Positions 1 through 11,229 of a stretch of DNA of 64,000 nucleotides are shown piece by piece. Each line of letters begins with the position of its first letter. Within the stretch, counting starts at the first letter, position 1. Below the pieces are notes generated by a model. That model searched no databases, was not told the origin of the DNA, and worked only from the letters and a program-made list of their open reading frames with translations. The stretch lies in assembly GCA_037178975.1 (NCBI GenBank), contig JASJZH010000003.1, forward strand, positions 5,456,001-5,520,000, written 5' to 3'. The DNA is from Oscheius tipulae. Lineage: Eukaryota > Nematoda > Chromadorea > Rhabditida > Rhabditidae. The position numbers were made by a program, and so were the translations under genes.

Positions 1-459
1 AGGTAGAATTATCCTCCTTTACTAAAGCGCAATGGTGTCCGTCCGTCCGTCTGTCATGGTGTCCGCACAATTGCATGTCAACACTAATACCCAAAAATTC
101 TGACAAGTCATTTCATGTCAAGCGACAAGGTGAAAGGTCGACTGTGGGGGCAACTTTTGTTACTAGGGAAGCGGCGAAGGCGCCTGTTATCAATACTAAG
201 CCAAGACCAAACGGGCTGCAAAGCTGCCATCGGCAGCTGGTTAGTAGTTCTAACTTTGCATAGCACAACTGATGCCTGCGAACGCGTAACCTGAAAGTAG
301 AGCAAACTGGACAGAATTGGTTGTTCTGTCATGGCATGTCAGGCATAACCATCTTGCACAGAGTCTACAGTTCAAACACCCTGTGAACTTTCGACCCAAA
401 CTGCCAGTCGTCCTCTACTGGAAGGTGGTTCATCTAGCTGTCTCCCCGAGCCACCAAGT
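1..459. other. no gene seen (left edge)
   Basis: Only short unconvincing reading frames occur. A short run of gtcc/gtcy repeats lies near base 38-55. Nothing resembles a coding exon or an RNA gene. Confidence 0.4.
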
Positions 460-2046
460 TTGCAGATGGCTTCGTTAGAGCAGAGCTCGAAAGACCAGAA
501 GACGTCAGACGAGAAGTCGAATCGGAGCGGAAAGCAGTCGGCCGAACTGCCAGAAGTCGACTACGAGGAACTGAAGACTCTAGACTACCATCACGGCTTT
601 GTCTCTCGCGGTGATCTGTCTAGTCTGCTCAAGAAGGACGGCGGTTTCATCGTCCGCATCTCCGAAGTCGAGCTGTCGAAGATCAGGGTTAAGTACGAAC
701 TTATTCTGTCAGTGTATAATGTAGGATCCGGTCCGGGCGGTATTGGCGGAGACCTTCGTGACTCTGATGCCCGAGACACACATGAGAGCTGGAAGAGAGT
801 CGAAGACGAGCAGCCTGCTGATCAGAAGAAAGAAGAGTGACAAGTACAATTTAGAGACGGGCAGGGATTTTGAGACTGTCAAGGCTCTCATCGACTACCA
901 TCATATCCGTCCGGCCATCGTTAAGAATGCTCGCGTCGTGCTGAAGACTCCAATAGTTTCTCAGACATCAAAATACAAGCACTTATCCTCGAAGCGGGAC
1001 GCAAACTCGGATTATGGATACGTGATGTGTGGAAGGTTGAATCTGAATAGCAATATCCGAATCAGGGGATAGTTGATGTGGCAATCAAGGTCCAGAAGAG
1101 CGCTTAGGAACTGTCCGCTTCGGGTCAAGCTGAAAAAGTGGGTAAGGGTATGATCAAAGAGCAACTTCGTGAGGCAAGAATCTAGAATCTCAACCATCGG
1201 AATCTGGTTCGCCTGTACGGAATCGCGGTCCAGAGACATCCGATCTACATCATCCTAGAGCTGATCAATGGCGACGAGCTGGAAGTCTACCTGATGGTCC
1301 AAAAGAAGGGAACAGCGTGCAGCCAAACAGGAGAATATGTTAATGTGCAGAGGAGCTGCTCTCGGGATGGAATACCTTTATCGGATGGGATACATCTACA
1401 GGGACATTGATTATAATTGGACTTTGGAGATAGAACGGATGCATTGGAATTACCAGTAGGTCGACAGACAGTTGACAATAAGACATGTGAGAGGGAGCAG
1501 TGGAGGTTTGTAGTGGCAAAACACTGAAGACATGATTGGGGCAAAAGCAGAGTGCAACAGACAACTGATATTTTTCAGCTGCCCGCAACTGCCTGTACGT
1601 GCCCGACAAGCGCCTGACGAAGATCTCCGACTTTGGACTCTCGCGCAAAAGCCTCGAAAAAGAAGACCGGAGTCAAACTGCTGACAAAATGGTTCGCACC
1701 GGAGACTCTAAAGAAGACCATGTTCTACGCCAATTCCGACGCCTACGGCCGCGGCATTCTCTACGAAATCTTCATGAATGGCGATGAGCCGTGGCACGGG
1801 ACGAGGAAGGCCGATGTGAGAAAGAACATTGCGGCCGGAATCTTTCTCACACTGCCGAAAAACTGTCCTACGTTGCTGAGAAACTTTGTCTAGGCGCGAA
1901 TCTTTATCAAGGAGCCGGAAACACGTACTACATCCAGCGACCTAGTAGTCCTCTAGGATGGAGCTGAAGACGAAGTCGAAAGAGAGCCTCTTCAACAAGC
2001 TGTTCAAGAAGAAGAAACACGAGGAGAAGTCACCAATCGACTTGTA
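460..2046 (+). pseudogene. Fer-like SH2-tyrosine kinase pseudogene
   Basis: The segments follow the order of the large nematode Fer-like non-receptor tyrosine kinase family. First comes an SH2 domain (YHHGFVSRGDLSSLL, GGFIVRISE, then KYNLETGRDFETVKALIDYHH in another frame). Next is the N-lobe with VDVAIKV and NLNHRNLVRLYGIAV, then GMEYLYRMGYIYRDI, AARNCLY and KISDFGLSRKS, then KWFAPET and SDAYGRGILYEIF one frame away. A Lys-rich tail (MELKTKSKESLFNKLFKKKK) ends at 2046. The N-lobe frame carries two in-frame TAG codons at 1105 and 1183, and at least three frame changes are needed (near 730, 1330 and 1650). The HRD motif reads YRD. Introns could explain one shift but not the stops, so I call it a decayed copy. 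A kinase like this would phosphorylate tyrosines in the cytoplasm; this copy should not. Confidence 0.85.
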
Positions 2047-2160
2047 GGGGGCATAACAAGATTCATTCAAAAAAAAGGCAACTCACAAATATGGGGAAAC
2101 GAAATGATACAGGGAGGGTTAATCAAGTGGGTTACGGCAAGAGAGGGACAAAGTGCAGAT

Positions 2161-3162
2161 TTATTCCTCGGTGTCGTGGAACTCGTCCAGAGAGACAGCG
2201 GTCTCCTCGAGAACTTCCTTCTGAGTCATATTTTTATATATTTGGAAGACACTCCACACACCTCTTTTATACTTTTCTGCTCACGCGAGAGAGGAAGAGT
2301 AGCTGCAGGATGACCTGGGAAGCAGACTTGCCAAGTTGCGGCGAATCGTTCGTGATAGACGGTATCGAGCACAATTGGATTGATGATTAGCTTCTCACCA
2401 ATGTGTCTGATACTGTGATGCTTGCGAATGTGATCGCGGAGAATACCCTGAACAAAAACATCCAAGAAAAATGGTGAGTGTGCCCAACTTTTGTTTCACA
2501 ATGTCCACACTGGACTGTGAAGTCGTTCATGTGACGTTGAATATGCTCACGCATTCGAGTATTCTGATAGCGCAGATTGCCGGTCAGCGTCATATTGCAA
2601 AGCTGAATAAAACTTATATGGAGAATAATGGACAAGTCACATCACAGCTTATCTCCGTGTTGCGATTTGAGAGTCTCGTTGATGTTTTTTCGGTCGCCGA
2701 CCTGTCGAGAGGCTTGGCACGCCTGCGACTAGAAGGCTCCAAAAACTCTTCTTCGCCGCTCACTGTGTCGATCTTTGCATGCTTGCAACTGGAAGACTTT
2801 GGAAGCTCTTCGTCGTCGCTGAATTCGCGGGTCAGCATTGGAATAGGACGCTTTCCAGCCAGCTCCTCCCAAACCGAAACATTTCTGCCATTACGTTTCA
2901 CCCGCTGAAAATGACGAAATTCTGCATACTAACAGATAACAAACTTTCAAGTCAAAAATGTCCGTACGACTAGGAGGGGCAACGGCTGGTAACTCTTCAA
3001 AAAGTCCCGACACTCTGTTTACAATGGCAAAGTTGGTACGCTGCTCCTAAAACTCCTTTTTAGAAAAAAAAATAAGAAGGAATGGCTGACCATAGCGAAA
3101 TTGACAAAATCTCCCAGATTGGCTTCCGGTCTAACTTCGAGGACTACGTATTTCTTCTCCAT
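2161..3162 (-). CDS. two-finger C2H2 zinc-finger protein, 243 aa
   Basis: Six phase-0 exons join into one frame: 3162-3091, 3046-2945, 2904-2641, 2602-2489, 2447-2328 and 2220-2161. The start ATG lies 6 bases after a ttgtttcag acceptor, fitting trans-splicing. The protein begins MEKKYVVLEVRPEANLGDF, has an acidic/Ser-rich middle, then two finger-like motifs split by a 41-base intron: CDLC...REHIQRH and CGHCETKGILRDHIRKHH. It ends in an acidic tail (EETAVSLDEFHDTEE). Spacing in the first finger is longer than the classical Cx2Cx12H. A nuclear nucleic-acid-binding role is inferred from the fingers only; no ortholog is recognised. The last exon is the least certain. Confidence 0.6.
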
Positions 3163-3543
3163 TATTACCTGAAACAAGAACTTGGGCAGGCATTTTATTA
3201 AACGCAAAAGAAAAAGTAGTAAACTTTGTGGAGGCATTAAAAAAAAATTCAGTAATGAAGAAAAGACGCGCCACTTTTGCATTACCGAGTTACTGTGTAT
3301 GATTGTGGCGAGACCCAATAATCGTATCAGTCCTTTAAAATTATTTTTTGTGTGCATTTCCAATCCCAGTTGGTTCGGATTCTCTTTGCCGTGTTCTCAG
3401 TCAGTGAACTTCCCCCCTCCCCCAGATTTTTAAAAATGCTCGTTATGACAGTAATCTCCCCTCGATTGGTCGGGTCAAAAACAACCATCGAGACTAGTCT
3501 CTCTCTCGTTCTATCTATCTCGTTCATTTCGCACAGTAATTCA

Positions 3544-4719
3544 ATGCAACCACGGGTATTTGCCACCCTATTGATAGCGACATGTACAATTTCCCTTATG
3601 TATCTCACCTCAAAAGGACTGGTCATTATCAAGAACTTTCTCCACGAAAAGACCGAAGAAACAACTAGAGATATTACTGAAAAACTATTGAGTGAGTTCT
3701 CCCCAGTCATTCGTAAAATGTTTCAGAAAACTTATCAAAATCCCTGAGCGGGAAAGATGAAGTGACTCCAGAGTTCTGTCGGCCGGGGAGAGGAAGTGAC
3801 TGTGTTCCGCCTTTCGCCTATTTCCAGACCAAATACAGAGTAGTTTTTATAGATATAGCCTTTGAAATTGTCTCTTCAGACTGCTCCAAAGTATAATGTG
3901 ACAGCCTGCGTCATCGAGAAATCCATGTCTACCGTTCTGGCGGGAGTCATGTGCTATCTCTACGATCCGAACGGATTCAAAAATGCCAACAGAAGTATCG
4001 GAAATGACGTTTGGCACCATCGGTAGCCTATTTCTTCTTACTAACAGTCTTCCTTTTTTAGTTTTTGCAAGGACAGAAACGAGTTGTCTCATCTAAAAGA
4101 GGTCCTGGCTCTTCGTGCCAACATGAGACTGTTCACGGTGGTCAGAGATCCCATTGACAGATTTCTGAGCGGGTTCACGGATAAATGTATTCTCGAGAGT
4201 GCCAAGGGCAACGGACTGAAGTGCTACAACTGTGGGTCCAATGTGACCTGTTTCGTGGAGAAACAATACGAACGAATGATGAACTACCCGATGAACAAGG
4301 GAGCCGGTCTGACCTTTGAGGACGTGCATTTCAGTCCACAGACATGGTTTGAAAGGTCAATTGGTGGAAATATTGGCTCTAGGTACTGTAACTTCCGTCA
4401 AAAGTTCAAGGAGTTTCGGATAATCAAGTACGGAGATGGGGGTGACGAACTGGTCAGAGACATTCTGACTTTCTTGAGGAGAGCCGGTGTGCAGAGAGAA
4501 CATCTCTCGGTCATTCGGAGTGACATGACCAGTAAGTTTTGACGTATTAAATAAGAGACAAGTTCAGATTCCCGAACACCCCATGTGACCAAATCGAGCG
4601 AAGATCGAATGCTTCTGGAGAAACAGATCCGTTCCGATCCTTACGTAATGCGTCTTCTGGTCAAAATGTTCTACTATGACTTTGTCCTCTTCGGATTCGA
4701 ACTGCCCGCAATCCCGTGA
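3544..4719 (+). CDS. Golgi carbohydrate sulfotransferase (Sulfotransfer_2 family), 341 aa
   Basis: Exons 3544-3691, 3727-3839, 3880-4022, 4062-4531 and 4568-4719; the first intron is only 35 bases. An N-terminal signal anchor (MQPRVFATLLIATCTISLMYL) predicts a type II Golgi membrane protein. The PAPS-binding motifs of this family are clear: the 5'-phosphosulfate region APKYNVTACVIEKSMST and the 3'-phosphate region FTVVRDPIDRFLSGF. The Cys pair block CYNCGSNVTCF is typical of the nematode members, and the end SDPYVMRLLVKMFYYDFVLFGF also matches the family. It should transfer sulfate from PAPS to a glycan; the acceptor cannot be told. Upstream ATGs at 3352 and 3436 are in frame, but 3544 follows a cgcacag acceptor and directly precedes the anchor. 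Confidence 0.88.
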
Positions 4720-4842
4720 GCAACAAACTGTACATATTTATTCAAAACTTTTAGAGTCACCGAGGGGACGAGATGAGAATGTGACTTAGATTTTTGGCTG
4801 GATATGATAACTTGTTCAAAGGGAGTCGAACTCGAGAATAAA

Positions 4843-5773
4843 TTATGAAGTGTAGATTTCGTTAGGATAGGTATAGTGGACAGGCACGAGTGGTGGTGGC
4901 CGATCCCACAGGCGATTGTTCAAATCCATCGCCAGGTCAGCAATCATCTGAAAATTGCATTGTACTGTCAATCAATTTTCTCTTGCAGGTCCAAATCTTC
5001 AGTCTTTTTATTTTTGACTCACCTGGTTGAGAGCCTTGAGACTACTGGCCGCGTGGTCGATCCGGTGGCTTAAAAAACGGTTCATCGAAGAGAGATCGAA
5101 AACGTCTTGTCGACGACGGAGAGCGGTTTGACAGGGGCGAATGGATCCCTAGACTGGGTTCAGTTCACAGTTTCAAAGTATGTGATTACCGCTGAGGACG
5201 AGCAAGGCGCCGTCTCGAGTTCCTCTTGACTACGTCTCTTCATCGTCTTTCTAGCTTTGACAGGCTCCTGTTTATCTTCATTGACCTCACAGTCAGCTGC
5301 ATGTTCGAGACAATACTTTACGTGGAATGCTCTGTAGAACTCAATGAGTATCTTTTCTCTATTCTATTCTTACCCATCCATTCGCTCTTCGATATGTACA
5401 AAGGCAGTACAGGAGACCAATGTTTCTCTCGATTCCGTCTCTTCCGGATCCAATCGTCGTCTTTTCAGCTGTGGTGTTGCTTTTCGACTGCACAAGATGT
5501 AGAATTCGGACTCTTCGACATCCCTTCCCTCATCAGCTCCTAGGATCCCTCCCTCGCAGCGAGACTCCTCAACTCGGTTGAGCCATCTCTGCAACACGAA
5601 TTAACATTCGTTCGGGGAGCAAAACAAACCTCGAGCTCGTGACCACTGCTAAAATCTTGCTCAGCCATGAGGTTCTGCTCATTGTGAGCTTCTTCGACAT
5701 GAAGACACAGCTGTTCTGGACTAGCCATCGGAGCGGAGCGACAGTACGGACAGATGAACGAAATGGACGCCAT
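4843..5773 (-). CDS. C2H2-type zinc-finger protein, 243 aa
   Basis: Exons 5773-5630, 5588-5374, 5331-5190, 5148-5023 and 4947-4843. The ATG directly follows a ccgttcag acceptor. The N-terminus carries a finger (FICPYCRSAPMAS...CLHVEEAH); a second Cys/His cluster spans the second and third exons (LVSCTAF...KYCLEHAADC). A basic stretch (KARKTMKRRSQEE) follows, then a helical segment (HAASSLKALNQMIADLAMDL). CPYC...H....H resembles ubiquitin-binding or TRAF-adaptor-like fingers, but that is a guess. The gene is tail to tail with the sulfotransferase gene, 123 bases apart. The acceptor of the fourth exon (gtctag) is chosen because the nearer cccag would give an in-frame stop. Confidence 0.6.
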
Positions 5774-8253
5774 CTGAACGGATGAGAATGAGCTGGCTAC
5801 GATTGGGAAGAGAAAAGCAAATCGGGTCGGGGGCGAGTGTTTATACAACTGGATGTGGGTTATAAGAGAAATTATTCGAGTTGGAGGGCAGGAGAGAGAA
5901 AGGGTCGCTGCTAGGCAATGGCCGAAGCACGCCATCTGACTCGTGAGAGGGCGGATCGCTTCGAATCGTGCAGATGCAGAAAGGATAAATGTCATTGGAA
6001 TGACGAGGGGATTCACATTGCAAAGACTGTCTCGACTGGAGGCGGCGCTTTTTACGAACACTTTATTTGGCAGTGTACTTTCCCAGGGAAAGGGTAGAAG
6101 AAATGAAAACGAGGAGGAGTTCTGAGATCAAAACAAGGACAACTGATCGTGGTAACCCGGCCCGGGTGTTGTCGCCCTCGGAATGTAGTTGTGGTCAACA
6201 AAAACAGAGGGATCAGAAAGCAGAAGAACAAAAGAACTTAAAATGTCAAAGGCTACATTCTGAAAAGCTCAGGAGAAATGGAAGAGTTCGGTCACAGAGA
6301 GAAGATGAATGGGTACAGCTGACGCGAACGGACACAAGAAAGGTCGAAGAGTGTTGAAAACCGAGATGACGTCTGGGAAACTGTTTGATAAGCCTGTTTA
6401 CTTGCGTGGAGGTGGCCACAAACATTTTGCGTCAGGGGGGTGTCTCTTCACGTGAGACAGACGGATGTGTAACAGCCGGAGGAGGTCTTGTTCAAAAAAG
6501 AACCGAAAGTGAATACGATCTCTGCCCCAAAGACGAGAAGAATGAGAACATTTGTTTGTACAAACAAAGCCGAAAGAACGGGACTGGAATGCGTGATGAA
6601 GCAGTTGCAAAGTGCATGCAGAGCAATAATATCACGCGGGAGATCTCAACAACAAGTCCCTCAAAAAGGCTATTCTGGGAGGAGTTGGAAGTGTCCTTAC
6701 CATAGTAACCGCCTCTTGCAGGCATTTTATGCTAGGAAAACTGGCTCGACAAGTGATCAACGATCAAGGCAGAACAACAAACCTCCTAAGGGAAAAGCTG
6801 TTTTTTTGGGCGAGGTGTCTGGGTGGAAGTAGACAACCTTTCGGGGACAGAAGTATAAAACTATACTGGGAGCATGTTCGGCTCAGAGACACTGGCGGGA
6901 CCAATTGCTGCATCACATCATCCGTGACTTTTAATTGAGTTGAATGGAGAAGATTTTCCCTATTACTGGAAGAATCTAGAGAAATCCCTGGGGATGATAC
7001 ATAGACATGCTGTCATTGTCATAAGCCTTGCGAAAGCATAAGACAACTGTTCCGGGTACAAAAGAGATGTTTTCTCATTTCTGCGAAAAGTACGGGTCGG
7101 GCGATATCTAATTGGAAAGGGGGATGAGTCAGAGAGCTCTTTGAAAAGAGGGACGTAAGTTTGGTGAACAGAGGACAGAGTGCTTCAGAGGAGAAGGTGT
7201 TTCCAATTAAGAGAGAATGGTGAGCGATGTGATGGAAGGTCTGCAGAAATGATAGAGTGCATTCCGTCGAAGAAAACTGGCGCCTATCTGGTGCAACCCT
7301 AACCACGAGTTAGGCCGAACCATTGAAATACTTCCAGACTGTCTAGGATAGAGAAAATGGGAGAATGAAAACAGACTATCAAAAGACGACAAATAGTCTG
7401 GTGATCTTTGTCACCGTGTTTGGACAAGTGTTATTTTCCAGATTAGCCTAATAATAGGCTCTTCGATCTCCACTGCTCAACAATGCAAGCAGATCCCGCA
7501 GACATTATTCTGCAGAAAAGGTCGCACAAAAACAATTCAACAGACCGACCAGTTTTGCATCTGCAACAGGAAGACCTACGCGAAAGAGATTTGCAGGAAG
7601 AGAAAACTGTCTGCAAAATTGCGAAAGGAAGTTCTGTGGAAAGAGCGGGTCAAAGACCAGCCGGCTGCAACGAGTTCTCCCTCTCTCATGCAAGAGAGAG
7701 AAGGCGATCGATGGAAAAGTGCGCAAAGGGTCTCTTTTGCAGCCGGTGGAGCAATACACCTTTTGGACTTGAATCATCGCTGTAAAGGAGTCTAAACAGC
7801 GAGAAAGTTCTGCAACCTGATCCAGCTTGTTTTTGTGCAGATTTTTCCGAAGTCTGTCGACCACTTGGAGAGTAGCAGATGTTCAAATTCCCTCCTGTTC
7901 TCTGCAAAAAGAGGCGATAAGAGTCCTCGATTGAAGCCACCAATCAATTCGTCAGAACAACCTGTTCGGAAGGGCAAACACGGAACTAATTTCGCTCGCC
8001 TGACAGTTTGAAAAAGGCATTTTTGCACGATAGGGAACATTGAGGGCGATCTTTGATGAGTCCTCTCTCTGCTTTCAACAACAAATCGCCGTTTTGCATG
8101 GCCAGATAAACAAGTCTCTCTCGAGCGCTTTTCTGCAGCATCGAGAGAGGGGAAAACATTTTTGGAATGTTTTGATGAAGTCTATCAATGATATCGATCA
8201 CGAGACGATATTGACAACGAAGACGAGACGAGAACTATCATTGGCCAGCTGCC
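5774..8253. other. long intergenic stretch, no supported gene
   Basis: Open frames on both strands overlap one another, lack splice support and resemble no family. Some are Ser/Cys-rich and look like chance readings. The right part may hold regulatory sequence for the small secreted gene at 8254. Confidence 0.45.
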
Positions 8254-8673
8254 ATGATGCCACTGCTACTGCTAATCCTGTTAGTAAGTTTTTCGAGAGA
8301 TCTTCAAGTAGATTGCACTTTCCAATATTCAAACAAAACATCATGCTGCCTTGGATTAATAAAGCATCGAGAAAACAATCCGAACCTCTTGTTGATCTAT
8401 TCTTAAGCGCGAAACTAAAGAACGAGGCTCCTTGAACCATGTCTCCTTTTTCAGATATCCCTTTCGTCTGGACAGATGCTCAACCCGGGTAAGCTGAATC
8501 TTTCTCAGCTAGCCACACCGAAGGAGTTCCCGAACGGAGTTGGTAGGAAGCATCAAGTTCTTTAATTCCAGTTCTTTTCAGTAGCGTGTGGTCCTACATT
8601 CTGTGACTCTGAACACTGCGTAATGTTAGTCGGAAAGAATGGATCTAAAACTTACAAGTGCAATGACGGATAA
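8254..8673 (+). CDS. small secreted Cys-containing protein, 69 aa
   Basis: Exons 8254-8283, 8455-8542 and 8582-8673 join in phase. The first exon is a start plus a hydrophobic run (MMPLLLLILL), which with the next residues makes a short signal peptide. The mature part is Ser/Asn-rich and ends with four cysteines, C-x4-C-x4-C-x13/14-C (ACGPTFC, EHC, YKCNDG). The first intron is unusually long for this window (171 bases). No family is recognised; an extracellular role is inferred from the signal peptide and paired cysteines. Confidence 0.5.
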
Positions 8674-9575
8674 CTTCGATACATTATAGTAAAACATTTT
8701 TCATTGCTCGTTTGAACGGATGCCTAACCTTTTCGATACCCACAAATATCGACAAGGTCACAACGAACCCAGCTGTGTCACGTGCTTTCAATGAACTGTT
8801 CTTGTTTCAATACTTTCTCCGACGTTTATTCATCAGCTTGAAATAGAATGCTGATATGTATTGTCTTTTTACTTTTGAATAGACCGTCAATGTGTCGGCT
8901 CGTTCTTTTGTTCTCATTGTCGCAAATGCCAACGGTCTGGGAACTGTTGACGGAGGAGGAGGTGGAGGAGAGAGACGCAGACTGTCTAATGACCTTTCAC
9001 TCTGACTAATTCCCCCTTTCTCCCAAAATCTGTTCTTTCTATATCTTTTCTGATATCAATATACAGTTACCTTAACAATTAGTATCCCTCACTTTCTCCC
9101 AGTCTAAAGTCTTAGCACGCTCCATTAGCATTCGGGCTGACCTGGATCCAGTTTGAGTTACACATGTTGGGACGCGCGAGGACACATGATCCACGGTATC
9201 TCCTCCAAAAAACCAAATTTTTACAATTGTTTTGTCGATTTGCAAAGCCGATTGGTTCCTCGCGACAAATGTCGACTATTCGTAAACAAGAGTTCATCTT
9301 CTTGACATTTCATGTTTCTCTTTTTGCCGCCGTTTACTCCCGATTTCTCGGTTCACTCTTTCTGGTACTCGTCTTTTGGTCTTTAGAGCAGTTATTCATG
9401 TGGCTCCCAACTTTCAAAAGAGCTAATCGGTAGTTCGGTACACATTGTTACTCATACCGATTGAAGAGTCAATTGCTACTGCCAATGAAATAAGCGAGGC
9501 TTTCCTTCTAAAAAGCGATGCATTAATAACCTCTTTTACTTCATTCTCTTCCAATCAGCTCTCAATTCTTCCAGA
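8674..9575. other. intergenic, no supported gene
   Basis: Pyrimidine-rich tracts and short frames only. The 3' part leads into the acceptor-like tcttccag just before the coding start at 9576. Confidence 0.4.
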
Positions 9576-10139
9576 ATGAGCAAGGCTACCAGCAAGTATA
9601 TCCTTCCGCCTCTGACGGTACCTCGGCCAGCCCGGCAGTACCCAAAGTTTCGGAAATTCGATGTCCCGGGGTATGAGTTCATTCCTTTTTCAAATAACCT
9701 TGTCTCCAGCGAAGCAGAGGATTTGAATGAGGCTATGATCGCAGAAGAGACAAAACTCGAGCCAAGACGACATCATTTTGACAGGGACAGTGTCATGCTT
9801 GAAGCGCTGAAGAGTCAGCAAAAGATCAGTGATGAGAGACTACAAGACATCAAAGAGCTCAAAATGACCAATATGGAGTTGGAAAGACAGCTGCGGGATG
9901 CGGAAGAGGAAAGCTTGAAACTTCGACTCCAGTTGGAACTACGAGAAGAGAAGGACATGATCATGAGAAACACCTACAACCGTGTTGTGGATCGTCTCCT
10001 GGAAGCCATAGTGAGGTCAAAAGGAGGTTCCGATGCCCATCTTGAGGAACAGATCAAGCGTCTCTCAACAGGCCTTCTCAGTCAGACTCTCGATTCAGAT
10101 GGCAAGATTTCTACCACTCCTCCAAGCGAACCTCGTTGA
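9576..10139 (+). CDS. single-exon coiled-coil protein, 187 aa
   Basis: One uninterrupted frame whose ATG lies one base after tcttccag, a trans-splice acceptor context. Residues 1-35 are Pro/aromatic-rich (YILPPLTVPRPARQYPKF). Residues 70-150 are charged and heptad-like (MTNMELERQLRDAEEESLKLR), predicting a coiled coil, followed by a short Ser/Thr/Pro tail. No enzyme motif, membrane segment or signal peptide is visible. Cytoplasmic scaffold or cytoskeletal roles are possible but unproven. Confidence 0.65.
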   Translation: MSKATSKYILPPLTVPRPARQYPKFRKFDVPGYEFIPFSNNLVSSEAEDLNEAMIAEETKLEPRRHHFDRDSVMLEALKSQQKISDERLQDIKELKMTNMELERQLRDAEEESLKLRLQLELREEKDMIMRNTYNRVVDRLLEAIVRSKGGSDAHLEEQIKRLSTGLLSQTLDSDGKISTTPPSEPR

Positions 10140-11229
10140 TTTTCCACCACCGGTTACTGTACAGGTTAATAAACGTGAATATACTGTATTTCTTGTCGGG
10201 TGGGTCACACATAGGGATGGCTTATCTGAGCCCAGCTCTGGCAGACTACGTGTCATGTGTGTCTTCTGATAACGAGGCTTTGTCAGCCAGCAACCTTCAA
10301 ATCCATTCTGTTTGAACGATAAGAATGTATTGAAGGATATTGGTCTTATAGCATGAGATGAATGGAAAAAAGTTGAAGTTTTTTTTCGAGAACATTGTCA
10401 GCGCTCTCCAATAGGAGTGGACTCTGCGAGACAGTAGAACACAGTTGTTCTCCATTTTTCTCTGGTAAACACAGCTTCCAATCTTACAACCAAGGATTTT
10501 CGGATCATTCGCTGGCCAGCTCTCGCAAAGACCATAAGATCCCGCTCAAATTCTGTAGCAGCAAAAGATTGTCAGCCGTCATATAACAGTCAAAGTACCC
10601 TTTGATAAAGGGCTCTTTTTCCAGGACAAGGCTTGATGACCAACGGTTAAACACTCTTATCCGATACTCGGTGTAGTGCTCAGTTTGCAATTTTCCCAGA
10701 TAACAATTCTTCGTAAACACTGCATTCGACTGGAAGTATTCATCATAAAATAAGAGAAAGAAATGTTTCTGAACGTTCAGTGCGCTGACTACAAAATGTT
10801 GTTGACCATTTTATCACTCGGGACATGTGATTGTGTACATACCGTTTGGATGACAGATAATGGAGTACTAACACTATGAATGCTGAAATATGGAACCATT
10901 TCCACATATTTTCAAAATTATTTGAGTCAGAATGATGATAAGGGAATGAGATATCATTTAAATGAATCATCTGAGATAGTGACTGGTTTCACAATTGTAT
11001 TCTGTATTTCGGACTCCCTCATCACTTTGAGGGAGAGATAGTCAGGAGTGAATCCCTCATGCTGACTATCTCTGACGGCCTCGTTCGATCAGAGATAAGG
11101 AGGAAGCAGTCGTCCACAGTCAGCTCTCAGCCGGCAGTTTTTTGTTTGTCTTCCTGCTGACATATACTATTTCTGTTTCTTAAATTTCTTCTTCTTCTTA
11201 TCAAGATAGCATTCAAATTCATTCAGCAT
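10140..11229. other. intergenic; possible minus-strand gene fragment near 10508-10755
   Basis: On the minus strand about 75 codons read FYDEYFQSNAVF...TADNLLLLQNLSGILWSL, ending in a stop near 10506. The composition is protein-like but there is no start codon, clear upstream exon or recognised family, so it may be a relic. An inverted pair (gactccctcatca / gagggagagatagtc) lies near 11015-11070. The stretch ends in tcattcag, the likely trans-splice site of the bZIP gene. Confidence 0.3.

Noticed and set aside
5774..8253. Many overlapping open frames of 60-130 codons on both strands.
   Set aside because: They overlap each other in different frames, lack splice-consistent partners, and show no family motif or gene-like codon use.
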